Source: Flectonema sp. DT1601
Taxonomy: Eukaryota > Euglenozoa > Diplonemea > Diplonemida > Diplonemidae
Length of the DNA: 64,000 nucleotides
Direction: 5' to 3'
Assembly: GCA_964019425.1 (NCBI GenBank)
Contig: OZ025803.1
Location: forward strand, 248,001-312,000
The notes below the pieces were generated by a model. The model saw only the letters and a program-made list of their open reading frames with translations. It was not told where the DNA came from and searched no databases. Of the stretch, positions 39,325 to 51,362 are shown one piece after another (positions within the stretch are counted from its first letter, which is position 1; every line of letters starts with the position of its first letter). The position numbers and the translations under genes were made by a program.

Positions 39325-42300
39325 ATGCCGGTAAAGTGCAGCACCTCTGAGCAAACTTGTAACCACAAAACAGAACAAACAGCAGCTGCAAACATAAGCA
39401 ATTGGTGGAAGAAAATTTCGAGCAAAAATCGTCCACAAGAATCGGAAAATAAAAGCGCCTTAGTCATTCAAAGCTGTTGGAGACGGCGCAAAGTTAGAAA
39501 AGCGTCGTACAGCAGTAGTCTAAAATCAGAGATAATGTTGAGATTGGAAAATAAAATTGAAATTGCTCAATCAGAACACGACGCTGCAATAACACTTCAG
39601 AAACAAGCGAGAAGGGCCATAGCTTCAAGGGTCACTCATGGGTTGAGAGTTGTTCGTTGGAATGATCAATTTGAACAGGAAAATAAGGCTGCAGACATCG
39701 AGAAATCACTAGCTGCCATCTTTATTCAAATGTCCTGGAGGGGATACTCATCTCGTAAAGTAGTCGCGAGTATGCGTCGAGAACAGGAATTTCAACACAC
39801 ATTATCAACAAGTCAACATCTTATAATTCGTATCCAAGCAGTCGGCAGAGCGTACTTCTCCAAGAAGAAGGTTAGTAAAATACCAAAAAAGCAATCTGCG
39901 AAAAAACGGCTTACAACCCGTCCGATTAAAGCCTGGGATGCAACCTCTCAACAAAATCAAAAACGAACGCGTCAACCGATTTCTGTTGCTGACAGAAAAG
40001 GAATTAATTCGAAAAGTTCAGACAGGGCAATGTCCCGAAGAGAACCGAAGGCAAGTGGAAAGAAAAGCACCACTCTTCCGAGGGTGGCAAAACGCCACAA
40101 GGCTGCTGTAACTATCCAGCAGTTTGTGAGATTTGCTTCTGCGAAATCCTTGCGTTGTAAGAAAGAAAAGCAACACGCGCTACACCATTCCAACTCTCTT
40201 AAAATTCAATTATCGTGGAAGCAACACGTCTCTTCTAATATTTCAAAATCCCTCCGTAGTAAGAGGAGTGAGCAGTTCGCAGTTGAATGCGAACAGGGAG
40301 ATATCTGTGAAAGGGCTTTTGCAGCCCGGATACTGCAACAATGGTATCGAAATATAGCACTTTCTGTTACACAGACTCATACCTCAGAGATGGCGAGCGT
40401 TGCTGCGGGGGGGGACGGGAGAGGTAATGTAATGTCAGGTAGAAGAAGGCCACTGACTGATGTCAGCATGGCAAGCGGGGCGTCATCGAAACCGTCGCGT
40501 AGGCACTCATCACCAGTTGTTCGAAAGTCTCCAGTTGCTCAACAACCGAGGCGCAAGTCACATGTACCTCGTTCTGTAGTCACATTAAATAAACAAACCG
40601 TCGATCAGCCTCCCTCCTCGGACAAAACATCTCAGCAGCTTGAACCGGCTCAACCCGCATCAGAGTCAGAGCAACCCCCTAGTCAGACACCAGTAGCTGA
40701 ACCACAATCTGATGAGCAACACCAGCTGACAGAGGAAGACCAATTACCTTCAACGCAGGAAGGGGAACAGTCAGCGCCAGAAGAGCAACCAACTGAAGAG
40801 CAGCCATCGGAAGCACCGATTACAACAGAGGAAGGACAACTTGAGCAACCCGAAGAGCCAGTTCCAAGAGACGAAGAAGAACACTCAACAGAGCAACTGA
40901 CTGAAGAACAGATATCTGAGGAATTGTCTGCAGAACAAGAAGAGCTTTCGGAAGAACCCGAACGGCAGCCATCAGAAGAAGAAGAAGTAAAACAACCTTC
41001 AGTTGAGTCAGGTGAAGAACAGCTGTCTAAAGAACAATCCGATCCACAACAGTCGTCCGATGAACAGGTTGTGAGAGAGGAAGAGGAGCCGTCAACCGAG
41101 ACAACGCCAGAAGCGGGAGAAAAAGAAATCCCGCCGACTGAGCAGCCATCAGAGGAGCTACCAACTGAAGAGCAACCATCAGAAGCACCAATTACAACGG
41201 AGGAAGGAGACCTGTCGCCTGAGCAACCTGAAGAGCCATCGGAGGAGCCACCAGTTCCAAAAGAAGAGGAAATCTCAGCAGAACAACCGACTGAAGAGCA
41301 GCTATCTGAGGAACTGCCTGTTGAACAAGAAGAACCTTCGGTAGAACAGCCATCGGAGGAGCAACCGATTGAGGAACACCTATCGGAGGAGCAAATTGAG
41401 GAGCATCCATCAGAAACACCGATTGTAACAGAGGAGGAAGAACCGGTTTCAAGACAAGAAGAACTCCCAGCAGGGCAACTTACTGGAGAGCAGCTGTCTG
41501 AGGAACTGCCTGCCGAACAAGAAGAACCCTCAGTAGAACAGCCATCGGAGGAGCAACCAATTGAAGAACATCCATCAGAAACACCGATCGTAACAGAGGA
41601 GGATGAGCCAGCTGCAAGACAAGAAGAAGAACTCCCAACGGAGCAACTGACTGAAGAGCAGCCATCAGAAGCACCGATTGCAACGGAGGGAGAACCTGAG
41701 CAGCCTGAAGAACCATCAGAGCGGCCACTTTCAAGAGAAGAACCCTCAACAGAGCAACTGACTGAAAAGCAACCAGCCGAGAAGCCAGAAGAGCAGCCAT
41801 CGGAACTTATCGCAGAACAGCCTTCCGCTTCTGCACCAGAGGAGCAACCTGCGCAGTCATCAGAGAATCCCACTGTTGAAGAATCTGCGGCTAGTGAACA
41901 GGAGCCCCCTTCGAGTGAAGAACAGAAGCAAATAAAAGCAGTGGCAGCAGTAGGCAAAGCCGCTGGTAAAAAGGGTACGGGAGTGTTGATTGCAAGTGGA
42001 AGGAATTCAGCATCACCATCACCATCGCCATCCCCAACAAATGCAAACAGCAGACAAGTTCAACGAACCCGACAGCAGTTGACGTCAAGGAATTCCTCAG
42101 CTCAGCGAAAAGCTGCTTCAAAAGCTACTTCAAAAGCTGCTTCAAAACCAACTACTAAGAAAGCTACCAGACAACCCTTGAACACTGGAAGGACTTCGAC
42201 ATCAGCTGCAGCAATCGCAGCAAGAAAGCCAGTGAAACCACTGCAGACAGACGACTCTGAAAAACAACCAGAAGCAAGTCATCAACACGTTGAAGAGACT

Positions 42301-44686
42301 CCTGAAGCTGACGAACAGCCAGAAAACAAAGTTGAGCAACAGGATAAACAAAACACGGAACAAGTTGAAACTAAATCTGCATCTGGAGATGAAAAGAATG
42401 AAGCGAAAGAGGTTCCTGAAAAGTCAGTTATCGAAGCTGACGAAGCTCAACAACCTCATGAACAGAGCGGCGAGCACGTTGCAACAGAGTCTCCAACTGA
42501 GCAGGAAGAGGACGTGACTACGAGTGAAACCAATCAAAATGAGACTGTGAGCCAGCAAGAAGAAGAAAGAAGTAATCAACCTAAAACTACTAATGAAATC
42601 CTTACTGAGTCAATAGATCAGGTTGATGAACACCATGTGACTCAAGATGCTGTCCCTGAAGTGGAACCACATCAAGAAGTAAAAGCCTCACAAAAGGTTG
42701 CCGTCAAACCGACTCCGAAAAGGAAACCATCGCAGAAGAGATCTGTAAAACCTTCTCAGAAGAAATCCTCCAAACCACCACAGCAGGTAGCCGCTGAGCC
42801 AGAGCCGCAAGTTTCATCATCTCAGCCTCATCCAGTTGCCTCTGTTGATACTCATGAGCCTCTTCAAGAAGAGCAGCCGACACCACCAACAGCAGCGGAA
42901 ATGAGGGAAACTGAATTAGCGTCAAAAGTCATACAGCGATTGTGGAGACGTATCGAAGCCAGGAAAACTCGTCAGGGACTGGAGAGAGAAATCTCGCAGC
43001 AACAGGCTGTCCAAGAAGAAAATCATATCGCCGAAATGCGTGATGACTGCGCGCGTAAAATCCAACATTGGCACAGAGACATTCTTGCAAAGAGAGAGCG
43101 AAGGAAGGCAAAAAAATCCAAAAATGTCCCTCCGCCTCTAGACCAGAACTCCAGCATCAAGAGAGCCAGTTCCAAAGGATCCTCTCCCAGAAGTATTAAC
43201 AGCGGCAAGAGACTCGACTCACCTCAAACAATTGAACGTAGGGCTAGAGAAGCAGCAGAGGAAGAGGCAACTATAAGGAAGGAGGAAAGTCGCATTCTCA
43301 GAGAAACCAATCGAAAGAAGAGGCAAAACCTTTCAAAGCAACGTGAAGAACGTAAATTGCACTCGGCAAGGGAAATCGTTGAAGAAAGAGAGCGCAAGAT
43401 GCAGGAACAGCAAGCTGAGTTCGAAGACATTCGTCAGAGACGTATGACTGAAGAACAAGAAAGGCAGGAAAGAACCAACGCAAGACTTCATGACGAAGAC
43501 CGCAGGGAGCGAAAAAGAAAAGCAGCCAGGGAACGCAAGCTTCGTGAAATAGCTGAGATGGAAGAACATCTCAGTGAACGCAGACAGCAAATCGCAGCAG
43601 AGCTGGAAGAAAAGAAGCAAGCAGACCATGAACGTCGACTTCAGGCAATGCAAGAACGGTCGAAGGAAACAGAGCTTCGGCTTCATTTGGGCAACCACGC
43701 TCTTCGTGAAGTTCTAAAACACAAACCACTCCATTTAGTCATGGAAGAAAAAGCCTGCGCCCGTGAACGCGCTGAGGAGGAAAACCGCCGGCAAAAGCTC
43801 CAAGAGAGAAAGGAATGTCTGAAGCCGAGAGACTTCCTTTCAGAAGTTGCTAATCATGAGGAACACTATCTGAAACATAAAGGGGAGCATCAATCTCCTG
43901 ATTACACAGGTCAATGGAAACGACAGGCTCCTTCTTACTATATTGGTAAGTCACACGAATTAGTTTCTCAGGAAATGAAACACGAGAGAAATGAGCGCCT
44001 CGAACAGTTGCGTGTAAAGGAAGGTCGTCGCAAGAGGATGCACAATTTTGCAGAACTCGTGAAGGTTATGTATCCTCCAAAAACGCGACCGCAAACGGAA
44101 AGCGGTCCAGGTCGGCAGCAACTTCCACCAATCCCACCTCGTTGTTCCTCAACAGAGCCGCCAGCTCCCGCAGCTCCCCGTGAGCGAGAACTGGAGATGA
44201 GACGAAAGGGAAATCAATATATGAGAATGGGAAATGAAAAGGCTCGCCTCCACCCAAAGAAGAAGGAACCCGTCGAGGTAGAACCTGCTTTCTTGAAGCC
44301 TCTTCGATGTGAACGAGACAGAATGGGAGATAAGTACCTCGCAGCTGCTAAGAAGTTTTGCAAAACCCCTTCTCCAAAGAAGGATCTCACTGATGAGGAA
44401 AGGCTCAGAGAGCTGAAAGACCTTCGCAAGAAAGCGAGACTGACTTCAGACATTCCTCCTCTTCACACGGCTACAACTGCTGGAGGAGTGGTATGTGTTA
44501 TTTCCATTATCATTGAATCACTTTTAGTTGATTAAAAAAAAACAAAACAATGACCCCCCTGGAATGAAAGAAAATAACAAAAATAAACCACAGGCTGAAC
44601 AGGCTGCTGCTAATCAGCACTATTTCGAAGCAATTGAAGCAAAGATGGCCTTGCTCAAGGCGCTGGATAACACGCCGACCAAGTAA
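39325..44686 (+). CDS. Giant IQ-motif, Glu/Pro/Gln-repeat, coiled-coil protein, two exons
   Basis: Exons 39325-44490 and 44594-44686 give 1752 residues. The first 350 residues hold about seven IQ-like calmodulin-binding motifs ('VIQSCWRRRKVRK', 'FIQMSWRGYSSRK', 'RIQAVGRAYFSKK', 'ILQQWYRN' and others). Residues about 450-870 are an acidic repeat region of Glu, Pro, Gln and Ser built on units such as 'EEQPSE' and 'SETPIVTEEE'. Ser/Lys/Ala-rich linkers follow, then two more IQ motifs ('VIQRLWRRIEARK', 'KIQHWHRDILAKR'). A highly charged coiled coil (about 1290-1480) and a basic tail complete it. It is likely a cytoskeletal or flagellar scaffold regulated by calmodulin or centrin. The AG at 39310 gives a 14-nt leader. 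A 424-codon open frame on the other strand (40683-41957) is a shadow of the repeats. Confidence 0.85.
44491..44593 (+). other. Cis-intron of the IQ/coiled-coil gene (103 nt)
   Basis: Donor GTATGT at 44491, acceptor CCACAG ending at 44593, phase 0. The last exon adds 30 residues ('AEQAAANQHYFEAIEAKMAL...'). Confidence 0.8.
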
Positions 44687-45325
44687 CGCAACTGATTGTT
44701 TTTATTTCTCGTCAGCTGAACAAGTTCGCTTCCCTCTTTTCAAACCCTTCTTTTTTTTCAAAACCGCGAATATTATTGTTTGATCTCTTTTCCTTTTTCT
44801 CTCTTGCCCTTGAAATAATGTTTTGATCTGAAAAGATTCCCAAAAAAAAAAGGTGGGGGGGAAAAAAAAAAAAAAAAAAAAGGAAAATAACAATAATTAC
44901 AAGGCAATCTCACAGTGCGGTATTACGCGCAAAGGATTACTTGCTTGTGTAGGAATTAATTTTAGTCTCATATAGAAGAGTTCACACAAATAATTGTTAT
45001 TTACTTTCTTTTTTTTTCCCTCCCTCCTTTTAATATCAATGCGAGTGATTATTTGAAGATATTCAGATATGAGTAATTACGTAGGACTTGAGGCAAGAAG
45101 GCTATGAGTCTCTAAACTGGAGAGCTCTTCTTTTTGTTCTTTTCTTCTTCTTCTTCTTCTTCTTTAAGTTGGTTGCATGACTTCTTTAGTCGGGTCTTAG
45201 TTGTGACTTTGTGGGTTTGACCTGTTCTTCTTCTTCTGTATTGTTCTTTCCACACGCAAATCTTTTTTTTTGTGCAGCCTCCCTCCCAAATATCTTTCGA
45301 ATTTCCCCCCTTTTTTTTTATTTGG

Positions 45326-45349
<24 letters not shown>

Positions 45350-45357
<8 letters not shown>

Positions 45358-45494
45358 TATTGTTAGACGAAATCCGTAAACCGACTTAAACCTTTAAAGC
45401 TAGAGGAGGCTTACGTGATGCGAACGTTCATCTAGGGTCTTGCAAATACTTTTGTTAAATGCGAAGAAAAAAAAAAAAAAAAAAAAAAAAAAAA
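45350..45494 (+). repeat. R1 repeat, copy d (diverged)
   Basis: It matches the minus-strand reading of copies a and b at CGTAAACCGACTTAAAC, AGCTAGAGGAGG, TTACG and GTTAAATGC. It ends in A18 (45477-45494). This is the most diverged copy. Confidence 0.6.
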
Positions 45495-46114
45495 GGAATC
45501 GGCATAATTAAATGAACGATAAGCAATAATTACTCCCTTTTTTTTTGGCGACTTAAAACTATAGATTTATGAGAGAAGTAGTTGTTTCTTTTGTTGATGG
45601 TTTGTGTCATATGGCTCTTTTTGTCACATATTCTAACTATTCTTATCCCAAGACCGGATCAACTACAAGGTTGAGGTTGCGCCAAATAGAAATCGAAGAG
45701 TGTGCTTTCTTTTTTAGTGAGGTCCCAAGAATCATGTTAAGACAGCAGATAGGTATCTGTCAATGAAGCGGGTGGGTAGAACGTAGTTTCCTATTTTTGT
45801 TGTGTATGCGTTTGTATTCCCCCCTTCGAATCTTTTGTGAATGCCGCCCCTCATTTGAATCTGTCTTCAGTTTCTTGTTTGAGTATTAGATCTGTATTAT
45901 TTTATTTGTGTTTTTTTTTGACTACTTTTGTCTTTTGGGGTGACCCAAGGGCCCCCTTGTCTTGGCTTTAGTGAGATAAGAGTGATGCATATTCTAAACT
46001 TTATTTGAGGGAGAGACACATTCTTAAAAAAACGTTTCTGACTTTGTTTTTTTAAAAAAATAAAAAAATAAAAAAAACCATAATTCTGTTTATTAATCGC
46101 AGACAATAGTACCG

Positions 46115-46437
46115 AATGAAAAACGACTGTAGCTCCGATGAAGGAGAACTCGCACTCGTTTTATAAAACTAAGAGCAGTAGGTCAGATGGAAGTCAGCTG
46201 AGTTGAGCTCAAACGCAAACATATGCTAACCCGTCCTGTCGAGCTTCGATGGATTGAAATCCAATTTATCAAAAAAAACTGGAATGAAGTCCTCACAACT
46301 TAAGAGGAACCAGTATAAGAGTTTAACTACGTATTCTACAAGTGTTTTGGAACAGCAGAACAATTGTGTTTTTTATAACTTTTTTTTATATTTTTTTTAT
46401 TTTGATTTTATGCAACCTTATTATTTGATTGCATAAA
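46115..46437 (+). repeat. R3 repeat, copy b
   Basis: CTCCGATGAAGGAG at 46133-46146, then AACTCGCACTCGTT, later GTGTTTTGGAACAGCAGA and TTTTGATTTTATGCA, as in copy a. It is the longest copy and is followed by an A run. Confidence 0.6.
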
Positions 46438-46465
46438 TAAAAAAAAAAAAAAAAAAAAAAAAAAA

Positions 46466-46517
46466 CGGTTGAATAGTTTCATTCTCCGACTTCGTTGGTG
46501 CAAAAAAAAAAAAAAAA
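46466..46517 (+). repeat. R2 repeat, copy c (3' end only)
   Basis: Thirty-six nt ending in CTCCGACTTCGTTGG, then A16. They match the 3' end of R2 copies a and b. An A run also precedes it. Confidence 0.55.
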
Positions 46518-47313
46518 GGAAACTACATCATATTTCTGTGGTCACCTATCTTGCGATTAATTCTTCCTTTTTTTATTATTTCTTCCCCTTTTTTTCCTAG
46601 AGAAACTTGTTTATGTTGTGTTATCGATCAAGACAAATACCTGTGGTAGTCGCTCTTTTCGAAGACCCGGTTTTTTCTACATCAGAGTACCACAGATTTA
46701 CTATCCCCTGTTAGTTTTTCCCTCTTCCCCCCCCCCCCTTTTTTTTTTTGTTGTTGTTTTTGTTACTATTGCGACATGTGAACTTGAAAAAAAAGAAAAA
46801 ATGATTTGGAAACAGTCAACTCAAAGGTGTCAAGTTCAAACCCCGGTGGACAATTTTTATTGTTGAGAGTTGACAGTTTACCAAAGAAGAAAGAAAGAAG
46901 GTAACTCTTTTTTGAGGAAAAAAAGAATGAAGTGGGGAATTTTAGTCATGTTTTTCGTTTAGTTTTGTTGTGTTGATGAAGGGCATGTTAGTTCGCGTTT
47001 ACCTGATTGCTAAAGGTTCTGATCATAAGCCCTGCAGTATGTAGAAGGTGATCGCGTGCTAGCGTGCTCCGTCCATCCTCTGCTGTCTCTTTTGACCCTG
47101 TCTCTTTTGCATCACCTTGCGTAAATCTGTTATATTCTTTTAGTCATCTTGTGAACACCAAGCAGGGAAGTTTCACCTTGAGTGTTGTAGTTTACTTTTT
47201 TTTATTATATTAATTTTCTTATTCATAACAGAAGAAGTGATATTGACTGATAAGTTGTAAGTGTTGCGTATTATTACAATTCTTTCATCAGGTCTCGGTA
47301 GCGGTCATCAACA

Positions 47314-48876
47314 ATGCGATTCCTAGTCGCGGCTTCGATACTCACTATCACTGTTGGTGAGCATTCGGTTTGTCCTTTCCCGGACTTTACACCAAAACCA
47401 GCTGGTGTGATTCCCAAGAGTGAGGGAGAGTTTCAGGCGACGATAAAACTAATGGAAGGACCTGTCAATGAGCTGAACAAATACAGAATGGTCGGTGTTG
47501 ACTTAGACTGGTGGGGACCTACTAAAGATAAATGGGGCATGTGTGGAGTAACAAACATCGATCTCAACAACAAAGATCTTAAATTTCTGACATCTGAATT
47601 TGGAGGAAAGGGATTTGGAAACGGAGGTGTTGTCCGGTTGGGGGGGACGGGAGCTGATTTTGTCGTTTACGATGTTGAACCGGATGCTTGCAGCCCAGAG
47701 AACCTCAACAAAACTCAAAAACAACCTAATGCTACCTGGTATTGCCCATCGAACGATGCACTCGCTGGAACGTGTCTTTCAATGCAGAAATGGGATGAAG
47801 TGATGACCTTCGTATCAGAGGCAGACTTAGACATGATATTCTGTCTTAACGCCTGTTGGCTGAGACCAGGTCACAATGGAACCATTGATTGGAGTCTGAC
47901 TAAGAAATTCTTGGACTACACAGCTCAACAACACTGGTCACACTTGGCAGGATTTGAATTCGGTAACGAACTGTACCAACATGTCGACCCTGACGTGTAC
48001 GGAAAGGATTTTTATACTTTGCAGACACTAATTAATGAAACGTGGAGTCGATACAACAACACTCAAATCCCTTTTATTCTTGGACCAGATGATGGCCCTA
48101 CAAGAATGGACCCTCAATGGACTGAAGTACTTCTAGACAATGCTAAAGGTTCCATTCATGGTGTATCTGTACACATCTACTTATCAAGCTGTGCGACTAA
48201 ACCTGTTGATCAGGTTTTGAGCATCAGTTGTTTAGATAGTCATAATGAGAGAGCGATCTCTCACCTCAACCCAACAGTTGCAAAGTATAACATAAAGCAA
48301 TGGAATATTGAATCAAGTTTAGTCGGAGACAGTGGAGTGTTGGGTATCAGTAACACTTTTAGAGAGAGTTTTTGGTACTTCGACAGTCTGGGATTGATGT
48401 CTAGAAACCATTTTGAGATGTTTGGGAGACAAACTCTTATGGGAGGTGATTATGAAATTATTGATAAGAATACTACTCAACCAAATCCTGATTATTGGAT
48501 TTTAAAAGTTTGGCAAGAAGTGATGGGTTCCTCAGCATACAATGTTTCTATTACATGCGACAATGAAGGACGATGTGAAAGCGTGAGAGCATATTCCCAC
48601 AGTTCTGTTGACAACTCTAGTCGAGTCTTGATGGTACTAAACTTTGATCTAACTCACACTGTAAACACAACAATCGAATGGGATATCGCTGCTACCTCAC
48701 TCGACGTGTTCCAATTCACTGGCGATCCAAATTCATCTGTCGTCTTCTTTAATGGTGATCGTTTACACTATAATGGAGATCAGACGTTACCAGTAATGAT
48801 CCCAAAGGTTTTGCAGCCGCAAGATAAGATAATTCTACCTCCGGCTTCTATTTCTTTCTTTATTAGAAATATTTAG
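47314..48876 (+). CDS. Heparanase-like glycoside hydrolase, family GH79
   Basis: A 520-residue secreted or lysosomal enzyme. Residues 1-15 form a signal peptide. The (beta/alpha)8 domain shows 'VVRLGGTGADFVVYD' near residue 105, the acid/base Glu in 'FEFGNELYQ' (E219), and a probable nucleophile Glu in 'QWNIESSLVGDSG' (E333). Heparanase has the matching pair in 'NEPN' and 'LGETSSA' motifs. A small C-terminal beta domain follows. Several N-x-S/T sites suggest N-glycosylation. GH79 enzymes cleave heparan sulphate or other beta-glucuronides; in a protist the substrate may be algal or bacterial polysaccharide. The AG at 47290-47291 gives a 22-nt leader. Length agrees with the family (about 500-550). 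Confidence 0.85.
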   Translation: MRFLVAASILTITVGEHSVCPFPDFTPKPAGVIPKSEGEFQATIKLMEGPVNELNKYRMVGVDLDWWGPTKDKWGMCGVTNIDLNNKDLKFLTSEFGGKGFGNGGVVRLGGTGADFVVYDVEPDACSPENLNKTQKQPNATWYCPSNDALAGTCLSMQKWDEVMTFVSEADLDMIFCLNACWLRPGHNGTIDWSLTKKFLDYTAQQHWSHLAGFEFGNELYQHVDPDVYGKDFYTLQTLINETWSRYNNTQIPFILGPDDGPTRMDPQWTEVLLDNAKGSIHGVSVHIYLSSCATKPVDQVLSISCLDSHNERAISHLNPTVAKYNIKQWNIESSLVGDSGVLGISNTFRESFWYFDSLGLMSRNHFEMFGRQTLMGGDYEIIDKNTTQPNPDYWILKVWQEVMGSSAYNVSITCDNEGRCESVRAYSHSSVDNSSRVLMVLNFDLTHTVNTTIEWDIAATSLDVFQFTGDPNSSVVFFNGDRLHYNGDQTLPVMIPKVLQPQDKIILPPASISFFIRNI

Positions 48877-49461
48877 ATATCATTTCCTTTCCTTTCCTTT
48901 TTTTTTTTTTTTTTTTTTTAATCGAGTACCTTCCTTTTGCGTGGCTGAATGAAAGAGGAGTAGAATCTCCTCTGTGCGTCGTTTCATGCCAGTCCTTTAT
49001 AGACTTGGAGGTAGTTAATACTTAAAACTGATTGTCTCATTTGAGGTTCCTTTTGATTCTGTTCCTTACAGATATTCGTATTGCTACTCTCTTCTTAAAG
49101 CCTATGGTAAACCCCTTACATATTAATGCTTTAGGGGTGAACGTAAGGCCTGGTCATGTTCCAGAATTTTTATTTTCTTTCATTGTAGCCACTCGTGAAG
49201 AATGGTTTTTAGATGTGGAATATTCTCTCTGTTGTTTTCAACCTGTTAGTCTCTTAGCAAGGTGGACAGCTGGGAATTGGTCCTTCCAGCCGAAGCTATG
49301 AAAACGTGATTGGGTCTTCTACTGGTGCGGGTTACCCAAACCCCCGTAGTCATCAGTATCAGACTTCTATAATAAAGTGATAACTTTAGATGTGATATTT
49401 TGTAGAAGGTTAGCTGAATATATTTTTATTCCAAGCACCCCTACTGGGGGAAATTCATACG
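48877..49461 (+). other. Spacer with R4 copy a
   Basis: It holds a T run near 48899-48919, the R4 repeat and the likely leader region of the next gene. The acceptor of that gene is less clear than elsewhere: TTTTGTAG near 49405 is one candidate. Confidence 0.5.
49075..49370 (+). repeat. R4 repeat, copy a (LINE/SINE 3'-end-like)
   Basis: It aligns with 59340-59752. Shared blocks include CAACCTGTTAG, GCAAGGTGGA, CTTCCAGCC, ATTGGGTC, GTAGTCATCAG and, upstream, TAATGCTTT and GGTGAACG. The hairpin seen in copy b is imperfect here. Confidence 0.6.
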
Positions 49462-51362
49462 ATGACGGGAAGGCGGCAATCGTCCTGTCCAGAGAGACCT
49501 GATGGATGTCCGAAGCGGATCGGTACCAGAAAGTTAAAATGCAGATCTCGAGTGGCGCAATGCATCGAGACAGTGAACACATTCCTGTCAGGTAATGAGA
49601 ACTACTGTGAGCTTCCTGATATTAATAGTGAAACAGAAGTGTCGAGTTCAGGAGAGAGTGAGTTGTCTCCTAGACCGATAAGGAAAGCTATTTTAAATCA
49701 GAAAGTTGAAGCCAGACCCTGTCAACACTTCATGACATCAAAGTGTTGGTTAGAAGGCTACTGTGAGTTTTCACATTCGATGGCTCCGACACTGCAGGTC
49801 GCAGTGGAACCAAAGCAAAGTGCAGTTATGACGGAGGGGGATTTACAGTGCTTGCGAATACGAAAATGGTTTTGGCTCGAAAAAGTAAAAGGATATCATG
49901 AAATGAACCAATGGGTTGCATTCCCAGAATCAGCAACTCCTCACCTTGAAAACAGCGTCAACCGTCAGCTGATGACATTTTCTCTCAATCAAACTCCTCG
50001 TTCTGTCCAAGTCCTTACTATCACTCAAACAGCCTGTTGGGTAGTAGTCCTCAATGACGGCAGCACTAGTTACTCTCCTTTACCTTTCGCTTGCACAGAA
50101 ACACTCGAATTTGTCTATTCTCGTACCTGCGATACACGCTGTTCTATATTGTGGAATCGAGTTCGTTATCTCGTTGACTTCCAATCGATGGAAATGAAAT
50201 CGTCTGCGGGTATGTAACGGACAGTTGTTGTGTTATTAAGTGGGGTGGGTATACCTGTCTTTTAGTTTAAGTTTCTAATTCTTTTTTTTTATTTACAACA
50301 CTCAAATAAACAGGGAGCTCCATTTACTGTTTGGTGAGGCAACCCGCTACCCTGAGGCTGAGCTGCCCTCCCAGTAGTGTTGAAGGAGTTCCAATTCTTG
50401 AAAGGGTGTTATCACTGTCTGATAAATCAGGTGTGAGACTACTGATGTTAGATAATAATGATAAACCTATCAAACCTCAACAAGTTACGTATGAACTCCC
50501 CTGTACTATTTCAGTTGATAATTGGAGCATATCACCGTCCAGTGATTGCGCTTTCGAGTCAAGTCCTCACAGGAAGAAGTGTGAAGACACAAGCATCGCT
50601 CACACTACATTAGCAAAACACCACTGCACAGTCTGGAATTGTTACCTTACTCGAGCTCAGAAATCCCGCAACAGGTTAGTAAGAGAAAGATCAGCTTTAC
50701 ACTGTTGGAGAAATATTCACAGTGCGAATAACTTCACTCGATCAGTACAACGACAACCTTGCGCAGATGAGTATATTTCTTGTTGCAGTTGGAAGGATCC
50801 TCTGGGTGTGTTTAAAATTCAAAAGGGCAGTGAGGAATATAATCAGGTAACTTCTTATATTGATGTAGATTTTGATGCCGTAACAGTCGAACGTATTGAA
50901 AACAAAGAGCTCTGGGAACTCTATTCTTCAATAAGACAAAATAACACGAATGGAAACGGTGACGTTATTACCGAAAACATTTTGTTCACACCCGTCGATG
51001 AGAGTCAGTTGCCTCAAATCATTAATTCTGGTTTCAATTCTGGAAGGAAAACAATTGGAACTACTACTGGGTCGGGTCCCTGTGGCAATGCGCGTCATTT
51101 TTACGTCGCTTCAAGTACGGCACGTTCACCCGATTCGAAAAGTATTTCTTCGATATTAATCTTATCACTTGTGTGTACCGGTTCTTCTTGTTTTGCACCA
51201 GATCCGAATGCCGTCGCTCCTCCTTTTGATCCGCTGACATCATCTTTTTTTCACAGCACGTGTGACACCTACGACTCACAGCAGAGTACGAAGTTTGCTG
51301 TCTTTGAGGGATCGTTATCAGCACCGCTCTACATTATTCGTTACCCCGAGTCAGTGAGGTAG
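49462..51362 (+). CDS. CCCH zinc finger-WWE-PARP protein (PARP12/TIPARP/PARP13 type)
   Basis: Exons 49462-50209 and 50314-51362 give 598 residues. C87, C95, C101 and H105 form a CCCH zinc finger with spacing 7-5-3 (RNA-binding type). Residues about 130-265 resemble a WWE domain ('RKWFWLEKVKGYHEMNQWVAF' is the first part, 'YLVDFQSMEMKSSAG' the second); the intron lies inside it. The C-terminal 200 residues match a PARP domain: 'VERIENKELWELY', 'IINSGFNSGRK', 'HFYVASSTARS', 'FAVFEGSLSAPLYIIRY'. The His of the usual LFHGT is Thr ('LFTPV'), and the Glu before 'YIVY' is Leu. Activity may be lost, as in PARP13, or restricted. A third exon (51662-51800) would join in frame after a GTAGGT donor at 51359 and add 45 residues, but that splice is uncertain. 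Confidence 0.75.
50210..50313 (+). other. Cis-intron in the PARP gene (104 nt)
   Basis: Donor GTATGT at 50210, acceptor AACAG ending at 50313, phase 1. Joining the exons completes the WWE-like domain. Confidence 0.82.

Larger units (their letters stand above)
44687..47291 (+). other. 2.6-kb repeat-rich spacer
   Basis: No gene supported. It contains a (CTT)n stretch near 45143-45165, R1 copy d, R3 copy b, R2 copy c and many homopolymers. It ends in TTTCATCAG at 47291, the acceptor of the heparanase-like gene. Confidence 0.6.

Noticed and set aside
40683-41957. Long minus-strand open frame of 424 codons rich in Ser, Cys and Gly
   Set aside because: It is the mirror of the Glu/Pro/Gln/Ser repeats on the + strand and has no independent start context, acceptor or domain.
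46780-46856. Box-B-like AGTTCAAACCCC near a possible tRNA
   Set aside because: The upstream sequence is A-rich with no D arm or anticodon arm; probably chance or a decayed repeat.
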